Assembly (NCBI RefSeq): GCF_946479755.1
Contig: NZ_CAMLHC010000002.1
Location: forward strand, 248,001-312,000
DNA from: an uncultured Chitinophaga sp.
Lineage (GTDB): Bacteria; Bacteroidota; Bacteroidia; Chitinophagales; Chitinophagaceae
Direction: 5' to 3'
DNA: 64,000 bases
The position numbers were made by a program, and so were the translations under genes. The notes under the pieces are model-generated. The model searched no databases. It was not told the origin of the DNA and was given only the letters and a program-made list of their open reading frames with translations. Shown piece after piece: positions 7,933 through 17,109 of this stretch (position 1 is the stretch's first letter; each line of letters begins with the position of its first letter).

Positions 7933-10747
7933 ACAACCCCTCATCCACCAGGTACAACACTGACTCATAATTCTTCTTCACCGCTGCAGACATGGCAATC
8001 TCACAGGTTTTGGTAGAAGAATAATACCCATCATGTTCATTGCATTTCACCTCAAGCGACTCTGGGCGTGTAGCCGATGCTGTTAGTTCCGGGAATAAGA
8101 AACCGCGATCACCGGCCATGCCGCAGCAACCGGCATATTTGGGCACGACCACCTCTTCTGCAAAGAACTGCGCTACCCGCACGAACTTAGGGCCCGTCTT
8201 CATTTTCTCCAGCGAGCACACGGGATGCAGCGCGATGCTTTTTTTCCTGTGTACCGCTGTAACTTTCGGCAGCACAAAATCATGCAGGAAGTCCACGGCG
8301 TCGAGGATACGGAGCTGGTCGAACTTTTCCTTGTTGGCAGCATTGAGTGCGGGGCGCACATGATGCAGCGTATAGGCACAGGAACTCACATCGATGACTA
8401 CCGGCAACGCCCCCTGTCGACTGTCATGCCACAGCTTTTCTATAATGTGGTTGGCGGTATGTTCATAGGCATCTTTATATCCTTTGGAAGAAAAGATCTG
8501 GCTGCAGCAGGTGCCGCTGAGATTATCGGGAACGACAACACTGATACCGGCTTTCTGGCAGACGCTCATGAATGTCTCCATCAGGTTTTTGGACTTGCCT
8601 TCGTAAGTGCCGAGCATGCGGGAGATACAGGCGGGGAAGTAGACGATGGAGGCGTCGGCGGACTGCCGCGGTTTAAGGACGCCGAGGTTAGGCGCGGGTT
8701 GCAGCTGCTCAGACCATAAGGGCACGGCAGGAATGATGCTGCGGATACCTTTGGTGATACTGGTCATGGCGTGTTTGCCGAATACCCGGTTGATACCGGT
8801 GCCGAACCGGATGGCAGTCCTGGCGGCCCATTCCACTGTCCTGAAATGTTTGGCTACTTCCAGTGCCAGTTTGTTAGCAGTAGGAGAATGGTTCTCGCGG
8901 CGGAGCCGTTTCACCAGGTCGCCGGTGTTGATGTCTACCGGGCAGGCGGTGGCACAGAGACCGTCAACTGCGCAGGTTTCCAGCACATCGTACTGGTACT
9001 GGTCAAGGAGGACTTTATAATTGGCTTTGTCGCCGTTTTTCTGCAGTTGTTTGAGCGCCCTCCGGATCACGATCCTTCTGCGGGGCGTAGTGGTGATATC
9101 GCGGCTGGGGCATTTATGTTCGCAGTACCCACATTCGATACAGCGGTCCACCTCCTCTTCTACGGTAGGCAGTTCCTTCAGGTGTTTGAGGTGGGCGCGG
9201 GCATCGGGATTGATGATGACGCCGGGATTGAGCAGGTTATGCGGATCGGCGGCCTCTTTGATCTTCTTCATGATGTCGTAGGCATCGCCACCCCATTCTG
9301 TTTCCACGAAAGGCGCCATATTGCGGCCGGTGCCGTGTTCGGCTTTTAGCGTGCCGTCGTATTTATTGACAACGAGGGCTACCACATCCTGCATGAAAAG
9401 TTCGTAGCGGGTCACTTCATCGGGCGTGTTGAACGACTGGGTGACCACAAAGTGGATATTACCATCTTTCGCGTGACCGAAGATGATGGCGTTGAGGTAA
9501 TTATATTGTGCGAAAAGCTGTTGCAGGTCGAGGATGGCATCTCCAAGTTTATCTACCGGGAAGGCGATGTCTTCCAGGATAACGGTGGTACCGCTGGCGC
9601 GCACAGCGCCTACCGCAGGGAACAGCCCTTTCCGGATTTTCCAGAAGAAGGCCTGTTCAGCCGGATCGATGGTGAACACCGGCGGTTCGGACATATCGAG
9701 GCTGGCGGCGGAAGCCATGAAACCGTTGACACGGGCGTCGAGGGCAGCCTGACTTTCTTCCTGGAACTCTATCAGCAGCGCGGCGGCTGTTTCCGGCAAC
9801 GTTTTCACGATGGCGGGCATGCCGTCCATGTCTTCTACGGCATGGAGGGAGGCGCGGTCCATCAGCTCTACCATCAGGGCGCCTGCGTTGGTTAGCGGCA
9901 CGATGGCCTGGCAGGCGGCATAGATGGTCGGGAAATACAGCAGTGCGGTAGATTTGTAGGCATAGTCAGGCACCGTGTCCATCACGGCTTCGGCGATGAA
10001 CGCCAGTGTGCCTTCAGCGCCTATCAGCAGGTGGGCCATAATGTCCAGCGGATGATGGTAGTCGATGAAAGCATTCAGCGCGTAGCCTACGGTATTTTTA
10101 GTCTGGTATTTATGGCGGATACGATCGTGTAAAGCGCGATCGGCGGCGATCAGGTCGCGGCAGTCGGCGAGGCTGACAAACAGCGGCGCACATTCCATCT
10201 CAAAACGGGCATAGTCGTTTTTATGCTCCGTGCTGAACGTATTGCCGTCGGGCAGGATAAACCGGATGTACCGGGTGGTGTGATAGGAGTTAAGCGCCAC
10301 GCCGCAGCACATGCCACTGGAGTTGTTTGACAGGATGCCGCCCATCATGGCGGAGTTGATGCTGGACGGATCAGGGCCGATTTTACGGGCGTGCTTTTTA
10401 AGGTACGTATTGACCATCGCACCGGTGATGCCCGGCTGCACCCGAACGGCCTGCCCGTTTTCTTCTATCTGAATCTTATTCCAGTACTGGCTCAGGTCCA
10501 CCAGGATACCATCAGTGATGGACTGGCCGGAGAGGCTGGTGCCTCCTGTACGGAACACCAGCGGAATACGGAACTGTTGCGAGAAGCGAAACAGCGCCAC
10601 GATCTCTGCTTCCCCGATCGGTTGCACCACCGCCTGCGGTACCAGGTGGTAGAAGCCCGCGTCGGAGGCATATGAGATAAGATCTATATACCTGGACTTG
10701 ATACGATTTTCAGGTAAGATTTTCTTGAGTTCGTGTGCAATGTTCAT
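7931..10747 (-). CDS. FAD-linked, Fe-S D-2-hydroxyacid (D-lactate type) dehydrogenase
   Basis: 938 residues, a fusion of a GlcD-like flavoprotein with a GlpC-like iron-sulfur part. The N-terminal half carries the FAD-binding PCMH signature (VFRTGGTSLSGQS, then IGPDPSSINSAMMGG) and the C-terminal FAD-oxidase domain including HAKDGNIHFV and HGTGRNMAPFVE. Two ferredoxin-type clusters follow (CIECGYCEHKC from C536, CAVDGLCATAC from C592), then two CCG domains (TCCSQIF and AGCCGMAGDRG). Length and layout match the Dld-II D-lactate dehydrogenases and the related YdiJ D-2-hydroxyglutarate dehydrogenases. It would oxidise a D-2-hydroxyacid at the inner membrane and pass electrons to the quinone pool. 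D-lactate is the likeliest substrate by length, but YdiJ-type activity is not excluded. No lactate permease is adjacent. Confidence 0.88.
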   Translation of the reverse strand: MNIAHELKKILPENRIKSRYIDLISYASDAGFYHLVPQAVVQPIGEAEIVALFRFSQQFRIPLVFRTGGTSLSGQSITDGILVDLSQYWNKIQIEENGQAVRVQPGITGAMVNTYLKKHARKIGPDPSSINSAMMGGILSNNSSGMCCGVALNSYHTTRYIRFILPDGNTFSTEHKNDYARFEMECAPLFVSLADCRDLIAADRALHDRIRHKYQTKNTVGYALNAFIDYHHPLDIMAHLLIGAEGTLAFIAEAVMDTVPDYAYKSTALLYFPTIYAACQAIVPLTNAGALMVELMDRASLHAVEDMDGMPAIVKTLPETAAALLIEFQEESQAALDARVNGFMASAASLDMSEPPVFTIDPAEQAFFWKIRKGLFPAVGAVRASGTTVILEDIAFPVDKLGDAILDLQQLFAQYNYLNAIIFGHAKDGNIHFVVTQSFNTPDEVTRYELFMQDVVALVVNKYDGTLKAEHGTGRNMAPFVETEWGGDAYDIMKKIKEAADPHNLLNPGVIINPDARAHLKHLKELPTVEEEVDRCIECGYCEHKCPSRDITTTPRRRIVIRRALKQLQKNGDKANYKVLLDQYQYDVLETCAVDGLCATACPVDINTGDLVKRLRRENHSPTANKLALEVAKHFRTVEWAARTAIRFGTGINRVFGKHAMTSITKGIRSIIPAVPLWSEQLQPAPNLGVLKPRQSADASIVYFPACISRMLGTYEGKSKNLMETFMSVCQKAGISVVVPDNLSGTCCSQIFSSKGYKDAYEHTANHIIEKLWHDSRQGALPVVIDVSSCAYTLHHVRPALNAANKEKFDQLRILDAVDFLHDFVLPKVTAVHRKKSIALHPVCSLEKMKTGPKFVRVAQFFAEEVVVPKYAGCCGMAGDRGFLFPELTASATRPESLEVKCNEHDGYYSSTKTCEIAMSAAVKKNYESVLYLVDEGL

Positions 10748-10822
10748 GGCGACTGTCCTTATTCCTTGACTGGTTGAAGTTCACATTATGGATAGCAAGT
10801 TATATAATTTTACATCTTTTTA

Positions 10823-10830
10823 TATCTTTA
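10823..10830 (+). promoter_or_regulatory. Possible -7 element for the outer-membrane receptor gene
   Basis: TATCTTTA matches seven of eight positions of the Bacteroidetes -7 consensus TAnnTTTG and lies 34 bases before the receptor's ATG in a very AT-rich stretch. No good TTG element at the expected upstream distance was found. Confidence 0.3.
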
Positions 10831-10863
10831 GCCACCGCTTTCTTCAATAACCAGTATTCAACC

Positions 10864-13086
10864 ATGCTCAGATCTAACAACCTATTGCCCGTTTTACTGT
10901 TGGCTCATCTCTTTCTGATAACACCGCTATTGGCCCATGCACAGCAGCCGGCGGGGGATACGCTGCCGCCACCGAAAGTGCGCCAGCTGTCAGAGATCTC
11001 TATTATACAACAAAAGGCGCTGGTGGAACGGAAGACCGACCGCCTGATCTATAACGTGACCAGCAGTGTAGGCGCCGCCGGTGCTAACGGACTGGAGGTG
11101 ATGGCCCGGGTACCGGGCTTACGGGTGACGGACAACCTGATCGCTATCGCCGGCAAAGGCGCCGTGAAAGTGATGATCAACGGACGGATTATCCCGCTGG
11201 CAGGAGAAGACCTGCAACGGTACCTGAAGTCCATGTCAGCAGGAGAAATCGCCCGCGTGGAAGTGATCACCAACCCATCTGCCGCCTATGATGCGGACGG
11301 CAATGCCGGCCTGATCAATATTGTGACACGGCGGGACAGAAACCAGGGCTTCAGCGGAGAGATACAGGCCAGTGGCAAACTGTCGGATTACGGTTTCAAA
11401 AAGCTCTACGGTGTTTCCAACTACGGCACCATGTCTGCCGGCGGTAACTTCAGCTATAACACCACTAAATGGTCGCTGTACGGTAACCTCAACTATGAAC
11501 ATGGCCGCTTCCTGGAAGGTTTTGGTATCGACCTCCAATATCCAAACCGGTTCTGGTCCCAGACAGACACCGGCAACTATAAGATCCGTAACCTCAACCT
11601 GGTGCTGGGTACAGACTACAAGATAAGTAACCGCACTACCATCGGATTTAATTACAGCGGCGCCCGCACCGCTTATATCGGAGACGACCATGTGAACAAC
11701 CCGGTATTTAATACCAGCGGCGTAATGGATTCACTGCTGCGCACTTTCGCTACCTATCAGCCCGTAGCATGGAGCACAGGGCTGAACCTGCACCTGGTGA
11801 CAAAGCTGGACTCCAGCGGAAGACAGTTCTCCGTAGATGCGGACTACTTTAATTATTACCGCACCGATAAATCCGATTTCATCAGCCAGCGCTATGACGG
11901 AAAAGGAGCCCCCATCGCTAACGGTACCACCCGGTATTTTGATACCAACAAACAGGCGATCAACATTTATACCCTGAAAGCGGATTTACAATGGCCTACC
12001 ACCTTTGCTAATTACGCCTTCGGCGGAAAACTGAGCTTTATCAATAACTACAGCAATGTGTTTTACTACAAGAACCTGCCAGGCGAAATGGTGTATGATA
12101 AAGATCTTAGTAACGAATACGACTATACGGAAAATACGCAGGCAGTCTATGCTACCGCATCTAAAGAGGCCGGTAAATGGAAACTCAATGCCGGTCTGCG
12201 TATGGAGGCCACTCAAACAAAAGGTGTCTCCCACGTGCAGGACAATACGATGAACAATAACTACGTGAAATTGTTCCCGTCGTTCTCTGCTGACTGGAAC
12301 TACCATAACGACAATCACCTGGCTTTTACCTTCGGGAAACGTATTAACAGGCCGGTATTCTGGGACCTGAACCCTTACAAGTCGCTGACCACGGCCTACA
12401 GCTATCTCGAAGGTAATCCTTACCTGCAGCCGGAGTATAACAGCAACTTCGAGTTGTCACACCACTGGCAGCAACGCTTTACGGCTGCCGCTTTCCTGAA
12501 TATTACCAACAATGGATTCAATCGTATTACCGTGGCTACGCCGGACAATAACATTGTTTATACTACGCCGGTGAACTTTCTGAAGATATACCGCTACGGA
12601 CTGTCGGCCAGCGCTACGCTGCAGCCGCTGCCATGGCTGGAAAGCATCAACCAGGTAAGCGGTTACCATACCGACGCGCGCAGCGCATTGCCTAATATCC
12701 CGGATATCGACGGCCTGAGCGTATACCTGGCCACCAACAATAATATCGCGCTCAACAAAGACAAGACCCTGATGGTAGCGCTCAACTTCTGGTGCCAGTT
12801 TCCTGAAGTGGACCATAACGGCAAGTCCAACACCTACTATAATATGGACTTAGGCCTTAAAGCTGTTTGCCTGCAAAACCGTATGAGCATTGCCCTTAAC
12901 GGCGCAGATCTGTTCCGTTCCAGCGCCAGCATCGTCCGCTCCACGGTGAACAACATTCCGCAGACATTTACGCACTTCCAGGTGAACAGGCATATACGTC
13001 TTTCTGTGAGTTATAAGCTGGGGCAGTCTACCCGTAAGCGGGAGGTGAGGGGCACCGGTAGTGAGGAGGAACGTAAACGGACGTAG
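10864..13086 (+). CDS. TonB-dependent-type outer-membrane beta-barrel receptor
   Basis: 740 residues from the ATG at 10864, which opens a signal peptide (LLPVLLLAHLFLITPLLAHAQ); the frame extends upstream to 10735 into the divergent gene's start and is rejected there. After the signal, residues about 35-150 form a plug-like domain (LEVMARVPGLRVTDN, INGRIIPLAGED, VEVITNPSAAYDADGNAGLINIV). The rest is an aromatic-rich barrel ending in a strand (HIRLSVSYKLGQ) of the outer-membrane protein family 3 barrel type. No N-terminal carboxypeptidase-like or STN domain is present, so it should not signal through a FecR partner. The ligand is unknown. It is divergent from the D-2-hydroxyacid dehydrogenase with 116 bases between starts, but no functional tie is evident. 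Confidence 0.8.
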   Translation: MLRSNNLLPVLLLAHLFLITPLLAHAQQPAGDTLPPPKVRQLSEISIIQQKALVERKTDRLIYNVTSSVGAAGANGLEVMARVPGLRVTDNLIAIAGKGAVKVMINGRIIPLAGEDLQRYLKSMSAGEIARVEVITNPSAAYDADGNAGLINIVTRRDRNQGFSGEIQASGKLSDYGFKKLYGVSNYGTMSAGGNFSYNTTKWSLYGNLNYEHGRFLEGFGIDLQYPNRFWSQTDTGNYKIRNLNLVLGTDYKISNRTTIGFNYSGARTAYIGDDHVNNPVFNTSGVMDSLLRTFATYQPVAWSTGLNLHLVTKLDSSGRQFSVDADYFNYYRTDKSDFISQRYDGKGAPIANGTTRYFDTNKQAINIYTLKADLQWPTTFANYAFGGKLSFINNYSNVFYYKNLPGEMVYDKDLSNEYDYTENTQAVYATASKEAGKWKLNAGLRMEATQTKGVSHVQDNTMNNNYVKLFPSFSADWNYHNDNHLAFTFGKRINRPVFWDLNPYKSLTTAYSYLEGNPYLQPEYNSNFELSHHWQQRFTAAAFLNITNNGFNRITVATPDNNIVYTTPVNFLKIYRYGLSASATLQPLPWLESINQVSGYHTDARSALPNIPDIDGLSVYLATNNNIALNKDKTLMVALNFWCQFPEVDHNGKSNTYYNMDLGLKAVCLQNRMSIALNGADLFRSSASIVRSTVNNIPQTFTHFQVNRHIRLSVSYKLGQSTRKREVRGTGSEEERKRT

Positions 13087-13129
13087 TGCAGCTGTTATTA
13101 CAAATGGGTGCAGCTGCGGATGCTACGGC

Positions 13130-13993
13130 TCACACACCAGATTGAAAAAAGGTTAGCAGCTCTTTTGCAATTTTTTCCGGACTGCCGCCGTTATCGGCGG
13201 CGGTATGTCCCAAACCGCGCAATTCTACACGTTTTGCGTATGGTAAAGCGGTGCTTAATGTGTCAAGTGCCCGCTTAAGGTAATGTTGGCTCCGGGTCCC
13301 GCCCATCAATAGCATTTCAGCTTTAATTTCTTTACACCGGTCTATGAGTCCGGGTGATTCCCGCACCAATATAAGATCGTAATGTATGGTTGGTATCAGG
13401 GACTTTAAGGGCACATCATCGCCTGCCTGTTTCTTTGCCTCTGCGTTTATGCCCATATTTAGCAATGGCGCCACCAGAAAGTCGGGCAAGGCGGTAAACA
13501 GAGAAGGGTCATCGGTGCCTTTTATGGCCGTGAACATTGCTTTTCCAAAGTTTCCGCGGGAGAGGGCCGTTTCATAGCGACTGCCCCAGGCCGCGGGGTT
13601 AGTTCCCTTGACGGGGACCGGAGGCTCGTAGAGGACTACTTTTTTAAGCGTTGGCGCCACGGTTGCTGTTTGAAGTACACCAATAGCACCGGAACTAAGC
13701 CCAAATATTTTATCAGCTGCCGTCTTGTGGATTAATGCCTGCAAATCCTCGCTTTCTGATGCAATACCATAGTTCGGCCCAAACGGACCGCTTAAGCCGC
13801 GACCCCTCCTGTCCGGAATATAAACCGTGAATTCACCGGATAAAAAGCCGGCAAGCTTCATGAAATTTTTTGAGGTCATCATCCCGCCATGGACAAGAAT
13901 AACTCCCGGCCCGGACCCGGTTTGTCTATAACCAACGTTTGTTCCATCCTTTGATATCACAACACCGGTCGTATATTTCTCTGAGAGGGCCAT
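13130..13993 (-). CDS. Alpha/beta-fold hydrolase
   Basis: 287 residues. An oxyanion-hole HGG (H35) is followed by the nucleophile elbow G98-L-S100-S-G102 and a C-terminal His at 263 (GLGHTAAD); the acid of the triad is probably an Asp or Glu around 230. There is no signal peptide, so it is cytoplasmic. The cap region (about 120-215) is short and helical. Ester, lactone or epoxide substrates are all possible. The gene is divergent from the tetR gene with 202 bases between start codons. The tetR operator lies within this interval, so it could share that control. Confidence 0.75.
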   Translation of the reverse strand: MALSEKYTTGVVISKDGTNVGYRQTGSGPGVILVHGGMMTSKNFMKLAGFLSGEFTVYIPDRRGRGLSGPFGPNYGIASESEDLQALIHKTAADKIFGLSSGAIGVLQTATVAPTLKKVVLYEPPVPVKGTNPAAWGSRYETALSRGNFGKAMFTAIKGTDDPSLFTALPDFLVAPLLNMGINAEAKKQAGDDVPLKSLIPTIHYDLILVRESPGLIDRCKEIKAEMLLMGGTRSQHYLKRALDTLSTALPYAKRVELRGLGHTAADNGGSPEKIAKELLTFFQSGV

Positions 13994-14123
13994 GGGAGAA
14001 CTGTATTTAGATTTAAAAGTACGATAAAGATATGTTACCCCATCTCCGGCAAACTTCCTGTCTCCGAAGCCGGCCTTAACCCCCTCATGGTAGCTTTATC
14101 CTTATCCGGAGCCGGTTTTATTA

Positions 14124-14158
14124 AAATTGAACAACTGTTTAAAAAAGTTGTTCAATTT
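14124..14158. promoter_or_regulatory. Palindromic operator upstream of tetR (probable autoregulation site)
   Basis: AAATTGAACAACT (14124-14136) and AGTTGTTCAATTT (14146-14158) are perfect 13-base inverted arms around a 9-base spacer. The site covers the likely -33 region of the tetR promoter. A second, degenerate copy with the same TTGAA/TTCAA half-site spacing (24 bases from G to C) sits in front of the efflux genes at 14829. That pairing makes TetR binding the best explanation. Confidence 0.75.
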
Positions 14159-14179
14159 AAAAATATTGTTTTACCTTCG
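14148..14179 (+). promoter_or_regulatory. Probable tetR promoter
   Basis: TTG at 14148-14150 lies within the right operator arm. After a 21-base spacer, TACCTTCG (14172-14179) matches the Bacteroidetes -7 element TAnnTTTG at all but one fixed position. The ATG follows 16 bases later, so the leader is short. Confidence 0.5.
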
Positions 14180-14195
14180 GTATAAAATCAGGCAT

Positions 14196-14807
14196 ATGGC
14201 AGTAAAAAAGGAGCAGGACGCCAGCACAGAAGAAAGAATACTGGCAGCAGCGCGGATCGTATTTACCCGTAATGGCTTTGCGGCGACCAAGGTACGCGAT
14301 ATCGCTGCCGAGGCAGATATTAACCTCTCACTGGTCAACTATTACTTCCGCAGCAAGGAAAAACTGTTTGAAGTGGTGATGGCGGAAGCAGTGCAGAAGC
14401 TGGTGTTTGAGATTTCCACCTTTTTTAACGATACGCAGCTGAGCATCCCGGAGAAGATCACCAAAGCGGTCAATTATTATATAGACCTGCTGCTGGAGAA
14501 CCCGGATTTCCCGCTGTTTTTGGTCAATGAGATCATTACCGGGGATGATATGTTTACCCGCTTTGCGCAGCAGAACACCTTGTTCCAGTCGGACCTGATC
14601 CGGCAGTTATTTGCCATGAAAGAAGAAGGTAAACTGTCCGTTCATCCGGTGCATATCATGATGAATGTGATAGGACTGGTAGTAATGCCCTTCCTGGCCA
14701 GGCCAATACTGGAGCGTAATGCACTGGTGAAAGACGGAGAGTTTGTGAAGCTGATGAATGAGCGGAGAGCGCTGATACCGTTGTGGCTGAAAGGTATGTT
14801 GGGGTAG
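14196..14807 (+). CDS. TetR/AcrR-family transcriptional repressor
   Basis: 203 residues from the ATG at 14196 (MAVKKEQDAS); upstream codons in frame cover the operator and promoter and are not coding. The N-terminal helix-turn-helix is textbook (EERILAAARIVFTRNGFAATKVRDIAAEADINLSL is the region at residues about 11-45, then VNYYFRSKEKLFE). The C-terminal ligand domain is helical (residues 60-200) and resembles the CecR/YbiH group, which in E. coli regulates ybhGFSR. Immediately downstream are homologues of that same operon, which supports a role as its repressor. GGGG/CCCC flanking the stop codon plus seven T residues (14801-14820) may act as a weak attenuator before the efflux genes. Confidence 0.88.
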   Translation: MAVKKEQDASTEERILAAARIVFTRNGFAATKVRDIAAEADINLSLVNYYFRSKEKLFEVVMAEAVQKLVFEISTFFNDTQLSIPEKITKAVNYYIDLLLENPDFPLFLVNEIITGDDMFTRFAQQNTLFQSDLIRQLFAMKEEGKLSVHPVHIMMNVIGLVVMPFLARPILERNALVKDGEFVKLMNERRALIPLWLKGMLG

Positions 14808-14828
14808 TCCCCCTTTTTTTGCAGATGG

Positions 14829-14858
14829 ATTGAACAGTTTTTTAAAACAATATTTCAA
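14829..14858. promoter_or_regulatory. Second TetR-type operator, in front of the efflux operon
   Basis: The sequence begins ATTGAACA (14829-14836) and ends TTTCAA (14853-14858), with TTTAAAA in the middle, closely matching the perfect palindrome at 14124-14158. The centres of the two half-sites are 24 bases apart in both copies. It ends 15 bases before the start codon of the TolC gene, where bound repressor would block transcription or initiation. Confidence 0.6.
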
Positions 14859-14873
14859 ACCGAATCATGCATC

Positions 14874-16145
14874 ATGAAAGTATGTAAACTGCTGGGTTGT
14901 ATCATGATGTTGGCCGGGCTAACAGCGGAGGCGCAGCAACAGGCGCTGACCCTCGAAACCTGTTACGCCCTCGCCAGACAGAACTATCCGCTGATCAAAC
15001 AGTACGACCTGATAGCCCGCACCAGCCGCTACACCGTGGCTAACGCCGGCAAGCTGTATCTGCCACAGCTGACGGTATCCGGACAGGCCACCTACCAGTC
15101 GGAAGTCGTCAACTTCGCTGAAGTGCTGCCGCCCATTCCGGGCCTGAACCCTCCGCAGCTCAGTAAAGACCAGTACCGCATCCAGGCGGAGGTGTCCCAG
15201 CAAATCTACGATGGCGGCGTTACGCGCTACCAGCAGGAAGCCAGCCGCGCCAACGAAAAAGTGCAGCAGCAAAGCCTGGAAGTCAGCCTCTATGCCGTCC
15301 GCGAAAGGGTGACCCAGTTGTATTTCGCTGTACTGCTCATGGATGCCCAGCTGCGGCAGAACGCCCTGCGGCGCGACAACCTGCAAAGTACTACCGATAA
15401 AATGAAAGCCGCCCTGGCTAACGGTGTCGCCTATAGGAGTAACGTGGCAGAGCTCCAGGCCGAAATTGTAAACGCAGACATGGCCACCACGGAGTTTCGT
15501 GCTAACCGTAAAGCCTATCTGAAAATGCTGGCCACCTTCATTCATCAACCCCTGAGCGACAGTACTGTACTGGCTTATCCTGAAACAGCCCTCCCCGCCG
15601 AAGGGATCCATCGTCCGGAACTGACGCTGTACGACTACCAGCAGAAAACCTATGACGTACAGGAACGGCAGCTGAAATCCGCTTATCTCCCTAAACTGAA
15701 TGCTTTCCTGCAAGGCGGCTACGGACGGCCTACGCTTAATATCGTCAGCAATGACTTCGGCAGCTGGTGGATGGGAGGAGTGCGGCTTAACTGGTCCATC
15801 GGCAGTCTCTACTCCCTGAAAAACAACCGCCGCCTGCTGGATATTCAACGCAGCAATGTAGACGTGAGCCGGGAAACCTTCCTGCTAAACACCACTCTCA
15901 CCATGCAGCAGCAACAACAGGAGGTGGATAAATACGCTGCCCTGATGGCGCAGGACGAAGAAGCGATCGGCCTGCGGGCTGCTGTGCTGCAATCCGCTAA
16001 AGCGCAACTGGACAATGGCGTTATTACCGTTCATGAATACATCTCGCAGGTGAACGCAGAGAACCTGTCCAAACAGACGCGCATCCTGCACGAAATACAG
16101 CTGCTACAGGCACAATACAATTATAAAAACACTTCCGGGAACTGA
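14874..16145 (+). CDS. TolC-family outer-membrane efflux protein
   Basis: 423 residues with a signal peptide (MKVCKLLGCIMMLAGLTAEA). The mature protein starts with the family hallmark LTLETCYALARQNYPLIKQ and has two halves of long amphipathic helices with coiled-coil character around residues 60-200 and 260-420. Short beta-strand segments lie between (QLTVSGQATYQSE near 62 and the GSWWMGGVRLNWSIG strand near 300). TolC trimers form the outer-membrane exit duct for tripartite pumps. It is the first gene of the efflux operon; the adaptor follows after 15 bases. Confidence 0.88.
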   Translation: MKVCKLLGCIMMLAGLTAEAQQQALTLETCYALARQNYPLIKQYDLIARTSRYTVANAGKLYLPQLTVSGQATYQSEVVNFAEVLPPIPGLNPPQLSKDQYRIQAEVSQQIYDGGVTRYQQEASRANEKVQQQSLEVSLYAVRERVTQLYFAVLLMDAQLRQNALRRDNLQSTTDKMKAALANGVAYRSNVAELQAEIVNADMATTEFRANRKAYLKMLATFIHQPLSDSTVLAYPETALPAEGIHRPELTLYDYQQKTYDVQERQLKSAYLPKLNAFLQGGYGRPTLNIVSNDFGSWWMGGVRLNWSIGSLYSLKNNRRLLDIQRSNVDVSRETFLLNTTLTMQQQQQEVDKYAALMAQDEEAIGLRAAVLQSAKAQLDNGVITVHEYISQVNAENLSKQTRILHEIQLLQAQYNYKNTSGN

Positions 16146-16160
16146 TTAATTTCTTGTAAC

Positions 16161-17105
16161 ATGAAATACCATCTCATTTGGATAACAGCCGCTGTGATGA
16201 TGACCAGTGCCTGCGGGGACGGCCAACCAGGCTACGATGCCTCCGGCAACTTTGAAGCCGATGAAGTGATCGTGTCCGCACAACAGAATGGCGAACTATT
16301 GTCCTTCCCCGTAAACGAAGGGGATAAACTCAATACCGGCCAGGTAGTGGGACAGATCGATGTGACCCTTCCGGCGCTGCAACAGCAACAGGTGCAGGCT
16401 TCCATACAAGCGCTCCGGGAGAAAACCAACAACCCGCAGCCACAGGCACAGCTGGTGGAACGGCAACTGGTTGTACAGGAAGCACAGCTGCAGCAGCTGT
16501 ACCGCGAACGCAAAAGAACAGAGAACCTCGTGAAAAGCGACGCTGCCACCCAGAAACAGCTGGATGATATGAATGCACAGGTCGACCAGCTCGAAAAACA
16601 ACTGAACGTCACCCGGCAGCAACGCAATTTGTATAATTCCAATATCGCCACACAGAACCGCTCCATCCTCAGTGAAAAGGCGCCGCTGGAAAAATCGATG
16701 GCGCAGTTTGCGGAACAGGTACGCAGAGGACAGATCGTGAATCCCATCGCCGGTGTGGTGCTCTCCCGTTACGCATTGAAAGGGGAGATGGCAGCGATAG
16801 GTAAACCGTTGTATAAAATCGCCAATATCGATACCCTCTTCCTGAAAGCCTACGTCACCGGCGTTACCCTGCCTAAAATAAAGCTGGGACAGGAAGTACA
16901 GGTGCGTATCGACCAGGGAAAAAAAGAATATAAAGCTTATCCCGGCACGATCACCTGGATCGCAGATAAATCAGAATTTACCCCCAAGACCATCCAGACA
17001 AAGAACGAAAGAGCTAATCTCGTATATGCGATCAAGGTAAGGGTGAAAAACGACGGCTATCTGAAAATAGGGATGTACGGAGAAATGCTGATCCCGCAAA
17101 AATAA
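16161..17105 (+). CDS. HlyD/YbhG-type membrane-fusion (periplasmic adaptor) lipoprotein
   Basis: 314 residues. The N-terminus has a lipoprotein-like signal ending in TSAC (Cys 18), so it is probably lipid-anchored in the inner membrane. A biotinyl-lipoyl half-domain (SAQQNGELLSFPVNEGDKL) is followed by a long Gln-rich alpha-helical hairpin (residues about 65-170), the second lipoyl half (NPIAGVVLSRYALKGEMAAIG) and a beta-barrel domain. It would bridge the ABC permeases to TolC. The last codons sit four bases before the first ATPase gene, indicating one transcript. Confidence 0.88.
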   Translation: MKYHLIWITAAVMMTSACGDGQPGYDASGNFEADEVIVSAQQNGELLSFPVNEGDKLNTGQVVGQIDVTLPALQQQQVQASIQALREKTNNPQPQAQLVERQLVVQEAQLQQLYRERKRTENLVKSDAATQKQLDDMNAQVDQLEKQLNVTRQQRNLYNSNIATQNRSILSEKAPLEKSMAQFAEQVRRGQIVNPIAGVVLSRYALKGEMAAIGKPLYKIANIDTLFLKAYVTGVTLPKIKLGQEVQVRIDQGKKEYKAYPGTITWIADKSEFTPKTIQTKNERANLVYAIKVRVKNDGYLKIGMYGEMLIPQK

Positions 17106-17109
17106 GCTC

